From: Hydrogenophaga palleronii NBRC 102513
GTDB taxonomy: Bacteria > Pseudomonadota > Gammaproteobacteria > Burkholderiales > Burkholderiaceae_C
DNA: 64,000 nt
Assembly: GCF_001571225.1 (NCBI RefSeq)
Contig: NZ_BCTJ01000001.1
Location: forward strand, 124,001 to 188,000
Direction of reading: 5' to 3'
Numbering within the stretch: the first letter of the stretch is position 1; each line of letters opens with the position of its first letter. A model generated the notes under the pieces. It did no database searches. It was not told where the DNA came from and worked only from the letters and a program-made list of their open reading frames with translations. This document shows positions 63,980-64,000 of this stretch, piece after piece. The translations under genes were made by a program, and so were the position numbers.

Positions 63980-64000
63980 ATGAAGCGAATGCTTGCCGTG
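63980..64000 (+). CDS. Start of a further gene (partial, only 7 codons)
   Basis: ATG at 63980 opens MKRMLAV, preceded by GGGGGAG 8-14 nt upstream. The basic N terminus followed by hydrophobic residues looks like the start of a signal peptide. The rest is beyond the window, so no function can be given. Confidence 0.55.

Overview
This is a high-GC (roughly two-thirds G+C by eye) chromosomal window from a Gram-negative bacterium. Gene order and protein style point to a betaproteobacterium of the order Burkholderiales, most likely family Comamonadaceae (Hydrogenophaga/Acidovorax-like). That placement is inference from remembered synteny: exbB-exbD-lpxK-trm112-kdsB-adk, clpS-clpA, monomeric plus dimeric isocitrate dehydrogenase, smc-zipA-ligA, and dapC-dapD-pilU-dapE-prmB. 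No phage, transposase, CRISPR array or rRNA operon is visible. Most of the window is core genome, densely packed and co-directional, with many 4-bp ATGA stop/start overlaps.

Layout. 1-6493 (minus): a fatty-acid/acyl-CoA module of a glutathione transferase (cut by the left edge), acyl-CoA dehydrogenase, APH-fold kinase, Crp-type regulator, PaaG-like isomerase/hydratase and PaaH-like 3-hydroxyacyl-CoA dehydrogenase. The kinase and dehydrogenase are separate-gene equivalents of the ACAD10/ACAD11 fusion, which suggests use of 4-hydroxy acids. 6538-13118: FimV-like pilus protein, a 2-hydroxyacid dehydrogenase, a small conserved protein and lexA with two SOS boxes, a divergent asparaginase, a small membrane protein and a frameshifted DUF6152 gene. 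13194-17243 (minus): adk, kdsB, trm112, lpxK, exbD, exbB. 17929-27415 (plus, with one minus gene): xseA, sodB, two unrelated isocitrate dehydrogenases flanking a DUF192 gene, clpS, clpA. 27524-36287: a HerA-like ATPase (minus), then a tight plus-strand run yebC, purD, hemF, nadD, rsfS, rlmH, maf, rng. 36446-43230: msbA (minus), tolB-pal-cpoB, a YeeE-type transporter, tcdA. 43305-43510: two tandem tRNA-Lys genes. 43599-51481 (minus): GlsB-like protein, ABC-F ATPase, prmB, dapE, pilU, dapD, dapC. 51677-59611 (plus): smc, zipA, ligA and an unknown membrane protein. 59590-62852 (minus): the most accessory-looking part, a TpsB/FhaC-type outer-membrane transporter preceded by a 514-residue Gly/Val/Ala-rich lipoprotein. 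63309-end: peptide deformylase and the first codons of a further gene.

The best candidate for an undescribed system is the lipoprotein plus FhaC-like pair at 59590-62852, with its AT-rich, palindrome-bearing leader. The predicted cargo has no visible TPS secretion domain, and the barrel appears to lack the conserved Arg of the VRGY motif. Secondary points of interest are the 4-hydroxyacyl-CoA kinase/dehydrogenase pair, the double SOS box shared by lexA and an asparaginase gene, the histone-H1-like tail on RsfS, an autotransporter-like remnant near 17.5 kb, and copies of a dispersed palindromic repeat.
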